64,000 bases of DNA from Phormidesmis priestleyi BC1401 (lineage in GTDB: Bacteria; Cyanobacteriota; Cyanobacteriia; Leptolyngbyales; Leptolyngbyaceae): assembly GCF_001650195.1 (NCBI RefSeq), contig NZ_LXYR01000021.1:16902-80901 (forward strand). The letters run 5' to 3'. Each line of letters begins with the position of its first letter. Within the stretch, counting starts at the first letter, position 1. Positions 35,643 through 43,792 of this stretch are shown here, one piece after another. The notes beneath the pieces are model-generated. The model had not been told where the DNA came from. It made no database searches and saw only the letters and a list, made by a program, of their open reading frames with translations. The translations under genes and the position numbers were made by a program.

Positions 35643-36587
35643 ATGCTAGATTTTACAGTTGCTATTTGCACCTACAACGGAGCGAATCGGATCAAGCAAG
35701 TATTAGAGCGGCTGCACTCGCAGGTCAATCTCCAAGGCATTCAGTGGGAGATTGTGGTCGTTGACAACAACAGCACCGATCACATTCAGCAAGTCATTGA
35801 CGATTATCAAAAGAGTCGCTTTTCTGCAACGACACTGCGCTATTTGGTTGAGCCTCAGCAAGGAGTCGCTTTTGCTAGACTTCGGGCAGTTCAAGAAGCA
35901 CAAGGCAATCTCGTTGGCTTTCTCGACGATGACACTCTCCCAGATGAAACCTGGCTTGCAAACGCCTACAAATTTGCCCAAACTCATCCACAAGCAGGAG
36001 CCTTTGGAGGGCAGATTCACGGCGAATTTGAAGTTGAACCATCACCAGAATTTAAGCACGTTGCTATTTTTTTGGCGATCGTCGAGCGAGGTTCAACCCC
36101 ACATCTTTACACAAAAGTCCTTCCCCCCGGAGCAGGACTCGTCGTGCGACGGCAGGCGTGGCTAGAAAGTGTTCCTCAAAAACCGTTTCTGTCAGGACGT
36201 ACCACCCAGTCAATGTTAACGAGCGAAGACATTGCAGCGATCGTGCACATTCAAAAAGCAGGCTGGGAAATTTGGTATAACCCAGAACAGCACCTCTATC
36301 ATCAAATTCCGGCTTGGCGATTAGAGCGCACGTATCTTCTAAACCTAGTGCGAGGAATTGGATTAGCCAAACATCACATCCGCATGATGCGCCTCAGCGC
36401 TTGGCAGCGTCCCCTGGCTTTTCCGGTTTACCTCACCAATGATCTCATCAAAACAGTTTCTTATTTTGTCAAACATCAAAAATTACTCAAAAAAGACCTG
36501 TCCACCGCTTGTCAAATGGAGCTATTGACCAGTAGCGTAGCCAGCCCATTTTATCTCTGGAGTCGTCATCTAAACTTAAAAAAATAA
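35643..36587 (+). CDS. hpsE: HpsE-like family 2 glycosyltransferase, second copy
   Basis: A 314-residue paralogue of the preceding gene. LDFTVAICTYNGANRIKQVL, VVVDNNSTDHI, VGFLDDDTLPDETWL and KVLPPGAGLVVRRQAWLESV align with it throughout. It is the closer of the two to the HpsE pattern (FLAIVERGS segment). It probably arose by tandem duplication, with divergence in the region after residue 165. It is immediately followed (1 bp) by the GT4 gene, so the two are co-translated. Expected role: extension of an exported polysaccharide used in gliding of hormogonia. Confidence 0.8.
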   Translation: MLDFTVAICTYNGANRIKQVLERLHSQVNLQGIQWEIVVVDNNSTDHIQQVIDDYQKSRFSATTLRYLVEPQQGVAFARLRAVQEAQGNLVGFLDDDTLPDETWLANAYKFAQTHPQAGAFGGQIHGEFEVEPSPEFKHVAIFLAIVERGSTPHLYTKVLPPGAGLVVRRQAWLESVPQKPFLSGRTTQSMLTSEDIAAIVHIQKAGWEIWYNPEQHLYHQIPAWRLERTYLLNLVRGIGLAKHHIRMMRLSAWQRPLAFPVYLTNDLIKTVSYFVKHQKLLKKDLSTACQMELLTSSVASPFYLWSRHLNLKK

Positions 36588-36588
36588 G

Positions 36589-37704
36589 ATGAAACTTAAG
36601 ATGAAACTATTGATTCAACACACTCATCGTAGAGATGAAATTTCTGGGGTTCTGACTTATATTCAGTCAATTCAGACAGAGCTAAACTTGAGAGGAATTG
36701 AAACTAAAGTAATTTCAACGACTGACAGTTCGTTGCAACAATGGGTCGGCGCTATTCTTTGGGCTGATTTCGTTCACATGAATTCTAATCACTTGTTCTT
36801 TGCGTGTTTGTGTAAGATTCTCATCAAAAGAGTTGTCATTAAATATCATTATTTATTCTACTCATCCATTCACTTTACTTATCAAGAAATGCCTTTATCA
36901 CAGAGGCTAAAAGCAGAGTTTATTCACTCATTACCTAAGTCTAACTATCCTTTAAAGTGGAAGTTGCATACAGTCGTAAAACTCGCTAAACTAGCGACTC
37001 GTTTTTTAACAGCATTGGTTGTCGATCGCCACACTGCCTGTAGTCAATTTTTAGCAGATTCCCACAGCTTCCCTTGGAAGGTGGAAACCTTATATAATCC
37101 CATCCAAGCTCAGGATCAAGGTGCTCACAAAACAGTCAATGAATTATCTAAACCGCATTCGTTTGTTTATGTCGGGCGGCTCAACTCAGATAAAGGCGTT
37201 GATTTACTTCTAAAAGCAACTCAACTGCTTCAGGCTCAAAACAAAGACTTTCGCGTGTTGATTATTGGAGATGGCGGAGAAGTCAAAGCGCTCCGAGACT
37301 TAGCAGCAGCGCTCGACATTTCAAACTGCGTTGAGTTTTTAGGGAACTACTCTCAACCCAAAATATTGCCGATCGTTCGATCGTCGCTTGCGCTGGTCGC
37401 ACCTTCTCGTTGGCAAGAACCCGCTGGCTATGTCGTGCTTGAAGCCTCTAGCGTGGCAACCTGCTCGATCGCTGCCAATGTTGGCGGTTTACCAGAAATG
37501 GCAGGGTCGCACAACTTCCTGTGTGAGCGAGAAAACGTTGAAGAATTAGCGGCAGCTATGCGGGTTTGCCTCGATTGTCCCCAAGATGCTATTGAACGGG
37601 GCAAAAGAGCAACCGAATATGTTAGAGAGAAGTTTTCTCCTGCTCAAACTGTTGACCAACTCATTCAAATCTATCGAGAACTTAGCCCAGATTTTAAGCT
37701 ATAA
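36589..37704 (+). CDS. Family 4 glycosyltransferase
   Basis: A 371-residue GT-B enzyme. The C-terminal Rossmann domain carries FVYVGRLNSDKGVDLLLKA, IIGDGGEVKALRDLA and the retaining-enzyme signature SRWQEPAGYVVLEASS with both glutamates. The N-terminal acceptor domain (1-170) is unusually AT-rich compared with the C-terminal half and with its neighbours, which hints at a mosaic origin. The start may be the ATG at 36589 or the one at 36601; neither has a strong ribosome site. It shares the transcript with the two GT2 genes. Confidence 0.85.
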   Translation: MKLKMKLLIQHTHRRDEISGVLTYIQSIQTELNLRGIETKVISTTDSSLQQWVGAILWADFVHMNSNHLFFACLCKILIKRVVIKYHYLFYSSIHFTYQEMPLSQRLKAEFIHSLPKSNYPLKWKLHTVVKLAKLATRFLTALVVDRHTACSQFLADSHSFPWKVETLYNPIQAQDQGAHKTVNELSKPHSFVYVGRLNSDKGVDLLLKATQLLQAQNKDFRVLIIGDGGEVKALRDLAAALDISNCVEFLGNYSQPKILPIVRSSLALVAPSRWQEPAGYVVLEASSVATCSIAANVGGLPEMAGSHNFLCERENVEELAAAMRVCLDCPQDAIERGKRATEYVREKFSPAQTVDQLIQIYRELSPDFKL

Positions 37705-37722
37705 GTCATTATCTGTTGACGG

Positions 37723-38103
37723 CTACTGCGTCCATGACTCGCTGCATATCGAGTAAGAAAATTGCCAGCGTCGCCTTGCCTTGAGGCAATACAGCGACTC
37801 GCGATATTTAAGGGGTGCCCATTGCAATAAGGTTCTGGCAATCTGCGAATCATGTTGAGCGGGAGATTGTAATGTTCTGAACAAGGTTTTCTTAGAATGA
37901 GACATGGTTTCAGGAAACGTTATCTCCAATACTGGAAAGGCTCTAATGGTACTCGAACCTGTAAAGTGCCCCAATTGCAGTGGGATGAAGGAGCCATCCG
38001 GAATTGAGAATTTTACACGGACGGTTGGGGCGCTTGCGAAAGACACCTCAACGCTCAACACCAGGTCGGGAAAATCAACACGTAAAAGATCGAACGTAGC
38101 CAT
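37723..38103 (-). CDS. Hypothetical protein, possibly decaying
   Basis: A 126-codon frame. The first half (FDLLRVDFPDLVLSVEVSFA) is convincingly protein-like with alternating strands. The second half (CLKARRRWQFSYSICSES) has poor composition. In the neighbouring frame the last 30 codons read AVLPQGKATLAIFLLDMQRV and end at a stop near 37719, which looks more natural. A frameshift between about 37800 and 37870 is therefore suspected. No family is recognised. It is convergent with the GT4 gene. The rest of 37705-38592, apart from the repeat at 38342, shows nothing I can name. Confidence 0.3.
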   Translation of the reverse strand: MATFDLLRVDFPDLVLSVEVSFASAPTVRVKFSIPDGSFIPLQLGHFTGSSTIRAFPVLEITFPETMSHSKKTLFRTLQSPAQHDSQIARTLLQWAPLKYRESLYCLKARRRWQFSYSICSESWTQ

Positions 38104-38341
38104 CTGACGTTACGAACTCGAATTAAGCGATTAACCCGAAAGACCATTTGCTTTTCCAAGTCGATTCAGATGCACGATATCGTGCTGGGCTTACTCATCA
38201 ATCGATTTGAGTCTGGTCGCTCTGTCTGATCTTGAGACTACCTTGTCTAGAACACCACCTGAGGGGCAGTGATGACTCAGGAAACTACTGAAGAAGAATC
38301 TGTAATTTTTTCTTGAGGAAACTCACTTATAAAATTCGGCG

Positions 38342-38503
38342 TTGCTGAATCGATCGATGAAGCACAGGTTTTACCCTCACCCTAGCCCTCTCCCTAATGG
38401 AGAGGGGACAAGAGTTCTGGCTCCCTTCCTCCCTAGGGAGAAGGGTTGGGCAAAGCTCTCGCCCCACTGCGTGAGGAGGGCATTTCATATCTGCATTCAG
38501 CAA
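38342..38503. mobile_element. Dispersed MITE-like repeat, copy C (complete)
   Basis: A 162 bp element with a perfect 10 bp terminal inverted repeat (GTTGCTGAAT / ATTCAGCAAC, counting the flanking base). The inverted similarity continues imperfectly to 20 bp through the ATGAA words. The interior matches copies at 25971 and 7399. It stands between the suspected decaying gene and the DUF4347 gene. Confidence 0.75.
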
Positions 38504-38592
38504 CACCTAAAATCCCTATATTTCGTTGAGATCGCTTTACATGAGCAGTGAAAAGTGAGTAAGGCTCCATACTTCACTTCTTCTAGACTGCA

Positions 38593-39507
38593 TCAGCTAG
38601 CCAGAGAGAGGTTGAAAACTCCGCTATAGGTCGAAGTCAGCGGGGCTTGAAACGCAACTTTCGCCGCAATTTCACCCGTATCAATCTCTAGCACCGTTTT
38701 TTCTAAATTCCAGTTTCCTCCGAGCTTCGCGCTGCCTGTCTGATCAGTAGATGCGGCAATATCGGCTGCGGTCAGCTTACTCAACTTTTTCATAAATTCA
38801 TCGCCAACCATCCCTGCGCCCACGTTAGACCCATAAAGCAAGATGTCAGCGTCGGGGGTTAGCGCAGATGCCCAACGTCGTAGGCTAGCTCGATAAATAT
38901 CGAGTGAACTGGTGGTTAGCTGAGTCACTCCAAGCTTTAAGACTCCTGCATCACCCGGTGAGATCAGGTGAATTGCAGAAATATTTTTAGCGCTCTTTAA
39001 CACTTGAGTGATTTGAGCAATGCCGTCTCGATCGCCCTCCAAAATCACGACGGTGACTCCTGAACGAACTTCAGCCGCCAGGCTTTCATAATTGGGCAAA
39101 CTGGAGTCAATAAACGCAATCTCTCCCATAATCGTTGCCGAGAGAGGAGGCGGCACAACTGGCGCAATTCCTACATCCAGTGATTGAGGCGTGATGGGGT
39201 CTGTAGAGATTTTGGAAGTCGGCTGAGGAAGCAATGCAGCAGGCATCCCTAACGACATCAAATCGATCGGGGCGACCTGCACTTGAACAGTCGGCAACGA
39301 ATCAGTGGAGCTGGTTAAAGCAGCTTGGTGCGCAGACCCTGTGAAAGGTTGAAGCGTGGAATCACTAAGAGATGAAGAGGACGTAAGCGCTAAACCAGTG
39401 GAAATCGGATCTTGAATCGCTCCACTGGTAAGGGGTGAGTTTAAGGTAGAGATGTTCTCAGACAGGGGTGCTGAGGTTGAAGCAGGTAGCCCAATATCAG
39501 AATTCAT
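38593..39507 (-). CDS. DUF4347 protein lacking the presumed catalytic His and Cys
   Basis: A 304-residue protein. Residues 1-125 are rich in Ser, Thr, Pro and Leu and look disordered. Residues 130-300 form a DUF4347 domain (EIAFIDSSLPNYESLAAEV, then DIAASTDQTGSAKLGGNW). Family members usually read ISHG and YGC at the caspase-like dyad. Here these are ISPG (Pro codon 38956-38958) and YGSN (Ser codon 38827-38829), so both presumed catalytic residues are replaced. DUF4347 usually sits at the N-terminus of large secreted adhesins; this is a short stand-alone form. The ATG at 39507 has GGAG just upstream. Confidence 0.75.
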   Translation of the reverse strand: MNSDIGLPASTSAPLSENISTLNSPLTSGAIQDPISTGLALTSSSSLSDSTLQPFTGSAHQAALTSSTDSLPTVQVQVAPIDLMSLGMPAALLPQPTSKISTDPITPQSLDVGIAPVVPPPLSATIMGEIAFIDSSLPNYESLAAEVRSGVTVVILEGDRDGIAQITQVLKSAKNISAIHLISPGDAGVLKLGVTQLTTSSLDIYRASLRRWASALTPDADILLYGSNVGAGMVGDEFMKKLSKLTAADIAASTDQTGSAKLGGNWNLEKTVLEIDTGEIAAKVAFQAPLTSTYSGVFNLSLAS

Positions 39508-39803
39508 AAACTCCAAATTTTCCTTAAGACGTAAAACGACCGAACCCAGTTGATAGGGACAGTCATGATCACCGCTGCTTTATTGAAAGAGGCACCCCTA
39601 AACCCAAGTGACTTAGGCTGCTGCGAATTGAGGATTGACTGAGCGAGTTGTCACCCCCTCGATCGCATCTCCGCAAAGATGTTGACTTCCTGAACAGTTA
39701 TGATTCTTTCTACAGCTTAGAGAGAAGTCTCCCGGAGCTATTAGCACAAGAAACCTAACTTTACAAAACTTTCACGACCGATCCACTCAAACTGCCCATC
39801 TTC

Positions 39804-40100
39804 TTAGCGAACCTCATACTGAGGGAGAGGATGATTCATTTTGCGGGATTCTGAAGGGTCACGCCGTTGCGGACGCAGCGATCGAGGTCTGGAGTTTTCG
39901 TCTCGAATCGGATCTAGGGGCGGTGGCGACGATGCAGCCAAGACAAAAACGCGCCGACCATTCACGATATTGTAGAGATCGGTTCCGACACACACTAACC
40001 CAGTTGATTGCAGGTCTAAAATGCGCTCGTCTCGCTTCTGTCGAGCTTGCGCCGCATCATCCCAGTCTGTCTCTAGAAACACTTCTTGAATAGAACTCAT
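39804..40100 (-). CDS. Conserved hypothetical protein
   Basis: A 98-residue protein. The first 60 residues (FLETDWDDAAQARQKRDERI, then GTDLYNIVNGRRVFVL) look like a compact domain. The rest is Pro/Arg/Ser-rich and probably disordered. The ATG at 40100 is chosen over the TTG nine bases earlier. It is divergent from rbp, with about 235 bp between them. No function is known to me. Confidence 0.55.
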   Translation of the reverse strand: MSSIQEVFLETDWDDAAQARQKRDERILDLQSTGLVCVGTDLYNIVNGRRVFVLAASSPPPLDPIRDENSRPRSLRPQRRDPSESRKMNHPLPQYEVR

Positions 40101-40336
40101 CGAATCCAAAAACCTCTTTTACTACCTTGCTATTCAGCGTAGCGCTTCTTCTGAACCATGTGGGAACCATGACTTAAAGAAAGTCGTAGGCAAATCGTGA
40201 TGATTTGACGTGTTCCCTAACCTATTTCCTGTGCTAGGCTGTCACCAGGAATTATTTTCGGCTGTGTAATTCGTGTTCATCAGCGTCTCTCCGAATCTAA
40301 CTCTCCACACTTTTTTTGGATTCTGGAGACAATTTC

Positions 40337-40630
40337 ATGTCAATTTACGTGGGCAATCTCTCTTATGAGGTCAAGCAAGAGGACCTAACTGAGATCTTTG
40401 CTGAGTATGGGACGGTTAAGCGGGTGCAGCTTCCGACCGATCGAGAGACTGGACGGATGCGTGGGTTTGGGTTTGTTGAAATGGGCACCGATGCCGAAGA
40501 AGATGCCGCGATCGCAGCATTAGACGGAGCAGAGTGGATGGGTCGCGATCTCAAAGTAAACAAAGCGAAGCCTCGCGAAGACAGAGGACCATCAGGTGGT
40601 GGCGGTGGTCGTCCTCCTAGACGCTATTAA
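40337..40630 (+). CDS. rbp: RRM-type RNA-binding protein (cyanobacterial Rbp)
   Basis: A 97-residue protein with one RNA recognition motif. RNP2 is IYVGNLS, and RNP1 is MRGFGFVEM. A short glycine-rich tail (GGGGGRPP) follows. Cyanobacterial Rbp proteins of this type are cold-regulated RNA chaperones, known to be encoded next to rpsU. The ATG at 40337 (MSIYVGNLSYE) is standard; the upstream in-frame extension is leader. The 5' leader of about 200 bp would hold any cold-responsive element. A terminator-like hairpin separates it from rpsU. Confidence 0.93.
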   Translation: MSIYVGNLSYEVKQEDLTEIFAEYGTVKRVQLPTDRETGRMRGFGFVEMGTDAEEDAAIAALDGAEWMGRDLKVNKAKPREDRGPSGGGGGRPPRRY

Positions 40631-40668
40631 GCTGGTAAGCTAGGAAACTGACGTTAAACCCTCTTAAA

Positions 40669-40692
40669 GGCAGACCCTCGTCTGCTTTTTTT
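40669..40692 (+). terminator. Hairpin with T-run between rbp and rpsU
   Basis: GGCAGAC, loop CCTC, GTCTGC, then seven T: a compact factor-independent terminator. It ends 33 bp before rpsU, so it probably attenuates rather than abolishes read-through, giving abundant rbp mRNA and less rbp-rpsU mRNA, as reported for other cyanobacteria. Confidence 0.8.
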
Positions 40693-40725
40693 GATAGAGA
40701 CCCATTCATTAAATCAGGAGAACCG

Positions 40726-40908
40726 ATGACCCAAGTGATTCCTGGCGAAGACGAAAGAATTGATTCCGTGTTGCGCCGATTTAAGCGTGAAGTGTCTAAA
40801 GCAGGCATTTTTCCTGATATGCGAAAGCATCGTCACTTTGAAACGCCGATCGAAAAGCGGAAGCGTAAAGCTTTGGCTAAACAGAAGCAACGTCGCTTCC
40901 ATCGCTAA
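40726..40908 (+). CDS. rpsU: 30S ribosomal protein S21
   Basis: A 60-residue basic protein of the small ribosomal subunit. The S21 pattern [20 protein letters not shown], then [15 protein letters not shown], is complete. AGGAG lies eight bases before the ATG. It is expressed partly by read-through of the preceding hairpin from the rbp promoter. Confidence 0.95.
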   Translation: MTQVIPGEDERIDSVLRRFKREVSKAGIFPDMRKHRHFETPIEKRKRKALAKQKQRRFHR

Positions 40909-41100
40909 CGATCGTGTCAATTTGTAACCGATTCAAGACCTCGTAGTCCTATAAATCGTTGAAATTTCTCATACAATGTCAAGCTCTAGTGGCTTGGCAT
41001 TATTTTTTGCGACTCGTCCACTACCAGGTTTGTCTAGGGCTGTCGAACTCGCTAGCCACCGTGATTTTAGACTGTCTAATGAGGTCAACAGCAACCTAAT

Positions 41101-42129
41101 TTAAGCGGTGTAAATTTTGCCCAGTCCGAGGGCGCTTAAGCCTTTGCGATAAGCGATCGAAGTTTTATCTGCCCGGATGTGCGCCTCAGCCAGCAACTCT
41201 AACGGCAAGTCTTCGGGATATTGCGCCTCTACGACTTCTTTGTCTTCGGCAAACACCTGGTAATTAAATTCATACACAGGTTCGAGCGGCATCTCACGAT
41301 CGAAGTTCCGGCAAATCGGGCAAAAAACGCGAGTCTTGCGGGCAGAAACCGGAGAGGCGGCATTAAGAATACACAGCCGCCCGTCGTCTGGAAAGTGAAC
41401 CGTCAGGCGAGCCGTAAACGGAAAGTGAACATCAAAAATGCGGAGCCATTCAAAATCGGCAGGAGCGCGATCTTGCAGCGCTTTGGGAAAATTGCTGACA
41501 GTGCTGAGATATTCAACGTGAACCCCGTTGTTCGTAGTGTTCACTTCATAGCGAGGCACGATCGGGTTATTTGAATCACCAAACGTGTCTGTGTGTACCC
41601 AAGCAAAATGGGAAACATCCAGAAATCCCTCGACCTGCCTGCCCGCCGCCGCGTTTAAGTTGACCGCATCGGGCAGAATTTGCTGATAATCAGCGTCTTC
41701 CCACTCAGGAAAATCGGGCAGCGGAGTGCGATCGTCGCCCGCTAAACACGTCCAAATCAATCCATAGGCTTCTTTGACTGGATAGGTCTTGAGGCAAAGT
41801 TTTGGCGGAATGCTGGCACCCGGTTGGGCAGGAATCAGCACACAGCGACCGTCAGACGAATAGTGAAAGCCGTGATATTTGCACACCAGTTGATCAGACT
41901 GAACTCGACCCATACTTAGCGGAATGCCGCGATGTAAACAGAGGTCGTTTGCTACCGACAGTCCCGCAGCCGTGCGCCAAATCACCAAACGCTGATCGAG
42001 CAACGTAGCTGAAATCGGCTGGTCTTTGAGATCGTGGCTAAACGCGATCGGATACCAAAATTGAGACAACGCATCCCAATCAGACTCGGTAAACGTGCAG
42101 CCTCTCGGATAAGTCATGTGATCGCTCAT
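41101..42129 (-). CDS. Rieske non-heme iron oxygenase
   Basis: A 342-residue aromatic-ring-hydroxylating-type or VanA-like oxygenase alpha subunit. The Rieske cluster ligands are CLHRG and CKYHGFHYSSDGRC, in the N-terminal 95 residues. The mononuclear iron site is in EGFLDVSHFAWVHTDTFGD, with the two histidines expected. No reductase or ferredoxin gene is adjacent, so electron donors are supplied elsewhere. The substrate is unknown. The ATG at 42129 is followed by an in-frame ATG at residue 5. Confidence 0.85.
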   Translation of the reverse strand: MSDHMTYPRGCTFTESDWDALSQFWYPIAFSHDLKDQPISATLLDQRLVIWRTAAGLSVANDLCLHRGIPLSMGRVQSDQLVCKYHGFHYSSDGRCVLIPAQPGASIPPKLCLKTYPVKEAYGLIWTCLAGDDRTPLPDFPEWEDADYQQILPDAVNLNAAAGRQVEGFLDVSHFAWVHTDTFGDSNNPIVPRYEVNTTNNGVHVEYLSTVSNFPKALQDRAPADFEWLRIFDVHFPFTARLTVHFPDDGRLCILNAASPVSARKTRVFCPICRNFDREMPLEPVYEFNYQVFAEDKEVVEAQYPEDLPLELLAEAHIRADKTSIAYRKGLSALGLGKIYTA

Positions 42130-42647
42130 AGTGATAAATTCAGCAATAGTCCGGGTGAGAGCAAACCGTTCATAAAAGCAATTAGTCCTCTCAGTTTAGT
42201 AACCTATAGAGCCTGTCGCGATCCCTGACTCTAAAATTGTGTGAATCAGAGGCAGAAATGCCTTTAAGCCATACAGCAGATTAGGAAGAGGGGCAGTCTG
42301 ATTGCCTTCAGCGTGAACGGCTACGTGAGTCATGGTCAGAGCCTCAACTTTTTCTAGAACGAAAGCATTCTCTAAAAGGCTTCCGGGGTTAGCGGTGCAG
42401 AAAAAGGCTGACAAAAGCAGAAGTCAAACGGTAAAGTGTTCAGTATTGTGTCAACTGCCCTCCCGTATACGGTATACACTTGAGGCAAGACGGTTACTGT
42501 GTCTAGTAATACATTCTCGACATCCTTCAGCTCTCGATCGGTTCGCGCCTCGTTTTCTTAGGTGATTTAACTTGAAATCAAACCATCACTTTTTCTGTAA
42601 TTGATAGAAATATGCGTAGAGAAACACGCTTATAGGATAATTAATGA
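42130..42647. other. Gap before the truncated amidohydrolase
   Basis: About 520 bp with no confident gene. A 45-codon minus-strand frame at 42196-42333 (MTHVAVHAEGNQTAPLPNLL, then a hydrophobic segment) might encode a tiny membrane protein, but it lacks a good ribosome site. GTATACGGTATAC at 42474-42486 is a double palindromic word of operator type, about 160 bp before the amidohydrolase ATG. Confidence 0.3.
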
Positions 42648-42944
42648 ATGACTACTTTACTGATTAAGAACATTCACACGCTGGTCACAATGGATTCAGA
42701 CAGACGAGAAATTCGCAATGCTGCGATGATCGTTCGTGATAACGTGATTGAACACATTGGAATAATCGAAGAACTCCCGCAAACGGCTGACGAAATTTTA
42801 GATTTGCACGATCGCCACATCGTCCTTCCGGGTCTCGTCAACACGCATCATCACTTTTTTCAGACGCTAACGCGAGTGGTTCCAGCCGCACAGAACTGCG
42901 ATTTATTTAACTGGCTGAAAGTGCTCTATCCCCTGTGGGCAAAT
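42648..42944 (+). pseudogene. Amidohydrolase, N-terminal fragment (8-oxoguanine/chloroatrazine type)
   Basis: The first 99 residues of a metal-dependent amidohydrolase: TLLIKNIHTLVTMDSD, then LPGLVNTHHHFFQTLTR with the HxH zinc pair, then CDLFNWLKVLYPLWA. This resembles the N-terminus of 8-oxoguanine deaminase or hydroxyatrazine hydrolase (full length near 450). Family similarity ends at PLWAN, and the frame then runs into reversed prolyl oligopeptidase sequence until a stop at 43016. About three quarters of the enzyme, including the remaining metal ligands, is missing. Confidence 0.85.
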
Positions 42945-43619
42945 CAAAACATCTTCAGCCTGGTTAGCGCCAAGCCGATGATAGTAAAGTTTTTGAAAAT
43001 AGTTTGCGTCTTCTAGCTTGGTTTTTTCGTTCGGCTCGTCATAGCGAGAATAGAAAAATCCTTTGTGATCATGAGTCCACGATGCGCCAGAAAATTTAAT
43101 CCACTGCAAGCGATCGCTCGTGTCTTCCCCTGTTTCGATAGTTCGCACTCGCCACTCTTGCCAATCAGAGCCAGACGTAGACAGCCCATACGCCATCCAC
43201 GCGCCGTCTTCGCTGATTGACAGTCCAGAAAGTGCGACGGTGCCATCGTCTGAGAGTTTGTTGGGGTCGAGCAACACTCTCGGTTCATCGTCTAAAGCAT
43301 TCAGCGTGTAGAGAACGCTTTGATTTTGCAGTCCATCATTTTTGAAATAGAAATAGCGATTTCCTTCTTTAAACGGAACGCTGTATTTTTCATAATCCCA
43401 GAGTTGCGTTAGGCGTTTCTGAATCGCTTCTCGCACCGGAATTTGCTGCAAATAGCCGAACGTGATTTGATTTTGCGCCTCAACCCAGGCTTTCGTTTCG
43501 TCAGAGTCAGGATCTTCTAGCCATCGATAGGGATCAGCGATCGCAACCCCATGATAATTATCAGTTTGCTCGATTTTACGGGTGTCAGGGTAACGCAACG
43601 ATTGATCAGAATTGGACAT
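42942..43619 (-). pseudogene. Prolyl oligopeptidase, N-terminal fragment
   Basis: The first 226 residues of an S9 prolyl oligopeptidase: RKIEQTDNYHGVAIADPYRW at the start, LEDPDSDETKAWVEAQN, and propeller blades such as ASWTHDHKGFFYSRYDEP. The full protein is near 690 residues, and its catalytic hydrolase domain is entirely absent. Similarity stops at GANQAEDVLI near 42942, exactly where the convergent amidohydrolase fragment also stops. The ATG at 43619 has AGGA about nine bases upstream. The remnant cannot be catalytic. Confidence 0.87.
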
Positions 43620-43792
43620 AGCGCGGCATCCTAGAATGTGAATCACCTTCTAGTGTGCGATCTTTGCCTCAAAAATTCTATGGGGGTGGCGATCAGAGAA
43701 TCCATTTTATTCATCATCAGCCATTCAATAGCCATCTAAAAGTAGATCTTGTCGATTCATGCCTCGTTGAGGCTTGTTTTCCAAATACGCCT

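Noticed and set aside
42332..42565. 77-codon plus-strand frame upstream of the truncated amidohydrolase
   Set aside because: No ribosome site, Arg/Leu-rich shadow composition and no family resemblance.
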